From the NCBI GenBank assembly GCA_964019135.1, contig OZ025265.1:27379143-27443142 (forward strand): a stretch of DNA of 64,000 nt, in the 5' to 3' direction. Positions within the stretch are counted from its first letter, which is position 1. The number at the start of each line of letters is the position of its first letter. Below, one piece after another: positions 60,641 to 64,000 of the stretch. The position numbers and the translations under genes are program-made. The notes below the pieces were generated by a model, which saw only the letters and a program-made list of their open reading frames with translations, ran no database searches and was not told the DNA's origin. This DNA is from Arenicola marina (Eukaryota > Annelida > Polychaeta > Arenicolidae).

Positions 60641-61204
60641 GCGGCCCTTCTGTCTGACATCCTGTGTAAAGAGTCCACAGCGGCTGGGGTATGGGTAGCC
60701 GGGCATAACATCGCCAACACCCAACTATTTGCCAATAGGCTACTTGTTTGATCAGTGCATATGTAGCCGCGTACTGTGTGTACAAATAAGTGTTTAATTA
60801 GAGTTTTTATTAGGTATTAATATATTGCTTGATGCAAGGACATATATGAAATAATAAAATTACTGTATATATGTATACGTATGAAATCCTTTGTCGCGAA
60901 TTCGTAAATATGTGAATATGTATTTTCGGCTGGATACAGTTTCTGTGGTTCACTCACACAGCTCACTGTAGTGTAGCATATGAATGGCTCGCTTTTCGAC
61001 AGGATATTAATCCCTGTCAGTTCTCAACTGTGTGTCTTGTGACGTGACTGATAAATTTCTTGTTTTTGTTGCAAGTTTAAGTTACCGGGGTGAGTGGCGA
61101 GTGAAGCGAGAGTCCAGGAGAGGAGCCTATGAAGGCGGGGTCTGTTAATGGTATCAGAGGCGGGAATATATATATGGCTTAATGCGGCGTCGGTTATGCA
61201 TCGT

Positions 61205-61442
61205 TATGTCGGTGATTGGATGTTGGTTTAGTGACACATCGGTGATGTACGTTGGTTTAGTACCGTGTCGGTGATACACGTTACCTTAGTGTTGTGTCGG
61301 TGATGTACATTGGTTTAGTGCCGTGTCGGTGATACACGTTACCTTAGTGTTGTGTCGGTGATGTACATTGGTTTAGTGCCGTGTCGGTGATATATGTTAG
61401 TTTAGTGACACGTCGGTGATGTACGCTGGTATAGCGCCGCGT
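61205..61442. repeat. ~30-bp tandem repeat (GTGTCGGTGATGTACATTGG)
   Basis: About eight units in two alternating types: GTCGGTGATGTACATTGGTT followed by TAGTGCC, and GTCGGTGATACACGTTACCT followed by TAGTGTT. The pair makes a higher-order unit of about 60 bp. Confidence 0.85.
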
Positions 61443-62404
61443 TGATAAGTACCAGTCAACAACGACACAATCGATACAAACGATATTGAAACAACCAATT
61501 CTCTATCCTCTGCCAGCCTGGCCAACCCGTTCGATTGTACCGTTACGGTTGACCTGCCTACGTTCATTCATACCTCACTGCCTTAACTCGAGGTTAGGAC
61601 TTTATTAGGCCTACTAACATGCAATACCCATTCCTAAAATCATGTGCCACGTCACGCGTTTGTGTCTATTTTGTACAATAATGTACCAAGACACAGACCT
61701 AGCCGTGTTTTATTAAGTTAAACGTACGTGTGCCAAAAAAAACACCATTATTTAAATAATGAACGACAAAACAGTGCATATTTATATTATCTTAGTAATG
61801 AACATGTTTTTGTTAGTATTGACTCGCTTGACTCCGATAAATGTCTCGGTGTAATCAGTCGAGCCGCGTCGAGCTATCTGGTCTAATGTTTAACTTGCAC
61901 ATTTCAATGCAAATAATGACATGCATAACTCAATGTTAACGTGGTTAGATCCACAACAAGGTGGGGCGAGGCAGCCAAGGTTAGAAGTCTGATTTAGAGC
62001 GACTGTTATTCGGTGCTCACACCCTGTTAAAAGAGGAATCAACAAAGTAAGTGGCCACATACATTATTCAAGCAAGTAACTTCAAATGTAACATCCAATC
62101 AAACATATTGAATTGAGCAAAGAATAAAGGATACTATTATAAATCATCAATATGACATATCACTTGTCAACAAATGTGGCGTTCATCGTAATAAATATCT
62201 TCATATATATGTTGTTTTCGCATGATTGTTTAAAAATAAAATGATTTATTTAACAATAAAAATAAAAATACAGGTATGTATATATGTAATTACAAGTCAT
62301 AAAGATAACAAGGAAAAGAAGTTGACTGATCAGACTAATTGTGAAAGAATCTTATCAATTATAGAACATAATTCATGCTTATCGCACGGACTATAATTAT
62401 AGAA
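61443..62404. other. Non-coding stretch before the LINE ORF1 fragment
   Basis: AT-rich sequence with no recognised gene or repeat. Confidence 0.4.
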
Positions 62405-62405
62405 C

Positions 62406-62995
62406 GAACAGTTGCAGGATAGAATTGGCGGGCTTGCTAAGGAAAACGGGAAGCTGAAAGACAGGCTGGATGATCTAGAAAACAGATCAAGGTTCAGGAG
62501 AAAAAACGTTGTTATAACTGGCCTGGAGGAGACTGTGAATGAGACGTGGGAGCGGAGCGAGGAGATCGTCAAGGAGTTCTTTAGTGACAAGTTAAAACTT
62601 AATAATGACATCGAACGGGCTCACAGAATGGGTCAGAAACGAAGCGAAAGAAACCGAACAATGATAGTGTGCCTCTCAAAGTTCAAAGACAACGCGCAGG
62701 TCCTGGATGCAGCAAGGCATGTTAAGCCCCGTGGGATCTATATGATGGAGGATTATGCGAAATCAACACGAGACGCGAGAGCCAATCTTCGGATTTCCAT
62801 GACCAAAGCCAGGAAGAGAGGTTTCCGCGCTCATCTCAGTCTGGATAAGTTGATAATCACAAATGAACAAGGAGACAGGGATGTATACTGCGACCAACAC
62901 GGAAAAGTTACTGCTATCCGAACCTCCTACCCATACGAAGCCCTGTCTGAAAAAAACAGAGGAACGCTGAGATTTCGGCCGGGCCCTAGCTCCAG
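62406..62995 (+). CDS. LINE ORF1-type protein fragment
   Basis: An in-frame TAG lies just upstream, and no convincing ATG is seen at the start. The frame runs from about 62406. Order: a short coiled coil (LAKENGKLKDRLDDLENRSR), then an RRM-like block with RRKNVVITGLEE, IERAHRMGQKRSE, and RKRGFRAHLSLDKLIITNEQ. This is the layout of ORF1 proteins of L1/CR1-like non-LTR retrotransposons, which bind their own RNA. It lacks an N-terminus and is probably 5'-truncated. No ORF2 follows. At about 62995 the frame runs on into the 18-bp repeat. Confidence 0.7.
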
Positions 62996-62997
62996 AT

Positions 62998-63520
62998 TCC
63001 GCCCAAGCTGCGATCTCTCCGCAAGCTGCTGTCTCTTCGCAAGCTTCTGTCTCCCCGCAAGCTGCGGTCTCTTCGCGAGCTGCTGTCTCTTTGCAAGTTG
63101 CTGTCTCTTCGCAAGTTGCTGTCTCTTCGCGAGCTGCTGTCTCTTCGCAAGTGGCTGTCTCTTCGCGAGCTGCTGTCTCTTTGCAAGTTGCGGTCTCTTC
63201 GCGAGCTGCTGTCTTTTTGCAAGCTGTTATCGCTTCGCAAGCTGCTGTCTCTTCGCGAGCTGCTGTCTCTTTGCAAGTTGCTGTCTTTTCGCAAGTTGCT
63301 GTCTCTTCGCGAGCTGCTGTCTCTTTGCAAGTTGCTGTCTCTTCGCAAGCTGCTGTCTCTTTGCAAGCTGCTGTCTCTTTGCGAGCTGCTGTCTCTCCGC
63401 GAGCTGCTGTCTCTTCGCAAGTTGCTGTCTCTTCGCGAGCTGCTGTCTCTTTGCAAGCTGCTGTTGCTTTGCAAGCTGCTGTCTCTCTGCAAGCTGCTAC
63501 CTCTTTGCGAGCTGCTGTCT
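62998..63520. repeat. 18-bp tandem repeat (about 29 units)
   Basis: Units are variants of AGCTGCTGTCTCTTCGCA. As 18 is divisible by 3, it stays in one frame per reading: SCCLFA on the ORF1 frame, AAVSSQ and LLSLRK in the others, and RRDSSL on the minus strand. All are open and none is likely to be a protein except possibly the tail of the ORF1 frame, which runs to 63536. Confidence 0.92.
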
Positions 63521-63754
63521 CTACCTTTACAGGTGACGCCCCCCCCTCCCCAGACTCAATAACATTGTTGGACCCTGTCGTTATATTACAAGCACTGCTT
63601 CAAAACTCGTCGACACTTATCTTGAAAGCGATCCTGCCATTATGAAATCATAGAGGCGGCATTAGGCGTTATTAGGCGGTGCTAGGCGACATGGAGGCCA
63701 CCCTCGGTGAGCCTCTCGTGTCTCATGTCATTAATGAGCCAACGACAAGGCCAT

Positions 63755-63900
63755 GATATGTAAGGGGGGGGGGGGTACGGGGGAGGGGGGGTGCTAGATG
63801 CGAACGGATGGTGGGAGGGGTTTAGGCATACATATTGAGCGTGGCCGGTGGGGGGGGGGGCATACATATTGAGCGTGGCCGGTGGGGGGAGGGGCGGATT
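63755..63900. repeat. G-rich tract with duplicated CATACATATTGAGCGTGGCC
   Basis: Runs of G longer than ten bases alternate with two copies of CATACATATTGAGCGTGGCC GGTG. The stretch ends GGGGCGGATTTTGGTGC, like the G-run/GGCGGATT ends near 23510 and 38965. Confidence 0.7.
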
Positions 63901-64000
63901 TTGGTGCAAACAGGCCCCCATCGCACACATACACATGCGGATGGGACGTCACCAAGGGATATCAACAAACAGTGTAGAGGGCGCTCCCGAGGCACGGAGA

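Noticed and set aside
62986..63645. Repeat proteins in other frames over the 18-bp array.
   Set aside because: Every frame of an 18-bp repeat without stops reads open; no independent evidence supports them.

Overview
This is eukaryotic, animal-type genomic DNA. Genes are split into short exons with GT-AG (and one GC-AG) introns. There are fragments of several retrotransposon classes, dispersed SINE and MITE-like elements, and many minisatellites. My best guess is a marine invertebrate deuterostome such as an amphioxus (Branchiostoma). That is a judgement from the minisatellite-rich introns and repeat types, not a proof. No bacterial operons, CRISPR arrays or rRNA genes are visible.

The main content is a cluster of six copies of one gene, a 4-coumarate:CoA-ligase-like acyl-CoA synthetase (ANL adenylate-forming superfamily). 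The coding exons were assembled by hand, and splice phases match at every junction. Gene A (+, 6194-12879) has 11 exons and codes for 539 residues with a C-terminal AKL peroxisomal signal. Gene B (-, 14804-22095) has the same 11 exons and an open frame, but ends in AKP and has changes in two core motifs. Copy C (+, 25013-28792) keeps only exons 5-11 and has a dead exon 5 donor. Copy D (-, 30575-36873) keeps all exons except most of exon 2. Copy E (+, 55332-57309) is a relic of exons 1, 4 and 5. A further relic of exons 7-8 lies on the minus strand at 2019-2339. A/B and C/D are each convergent (tail-to-tail) pairs, and they form a direct tandem duplication of about 15.7 kb (roughly 9.25-24.7 kb and 24.9-40.5 kb).

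The most unusual feature is a 43-bp minisatellite found only at the exon 8/intron 8 boundary of these genes. Its unit is a copy of the last ~31 coding bases of exon 8 plus the start of the intron, so every repeat carries another copy of the 5' splice site. It is expanded separately in five copies of the gene, reaching at least 2 kb (about 47 units) at the left edge of the window. The terminal coding exon has also been duplicated in tandem, and decaying copies of the last ~70 bp lie downstream of the stop codons.

Right of the cluster, 40.6-44.2 kb holds a broken DIRS/Ngaro-type retrotransposon (reverse transcriptase and RNase H on the minus strand). An intron-containing relic of the OLA1 GTPase gene (C-terminal exons) lies at 44.5-46.1 kb. 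A Ty3/gypsy gag-protease remnant lies at 51.4-52.6 kb. An older copy of the gene A upstream region (53.2-55.8 kb) leads into pseudogene E. A LINE ORF1-type coding region that runs into an 18-bp repeat lies at 62.4-63.5 kb. The remaining 46-51 kb and 57.5-62.4 kb are non-coding as far as I can see, with short tandem repeats, hairpins and dispersed repeats.
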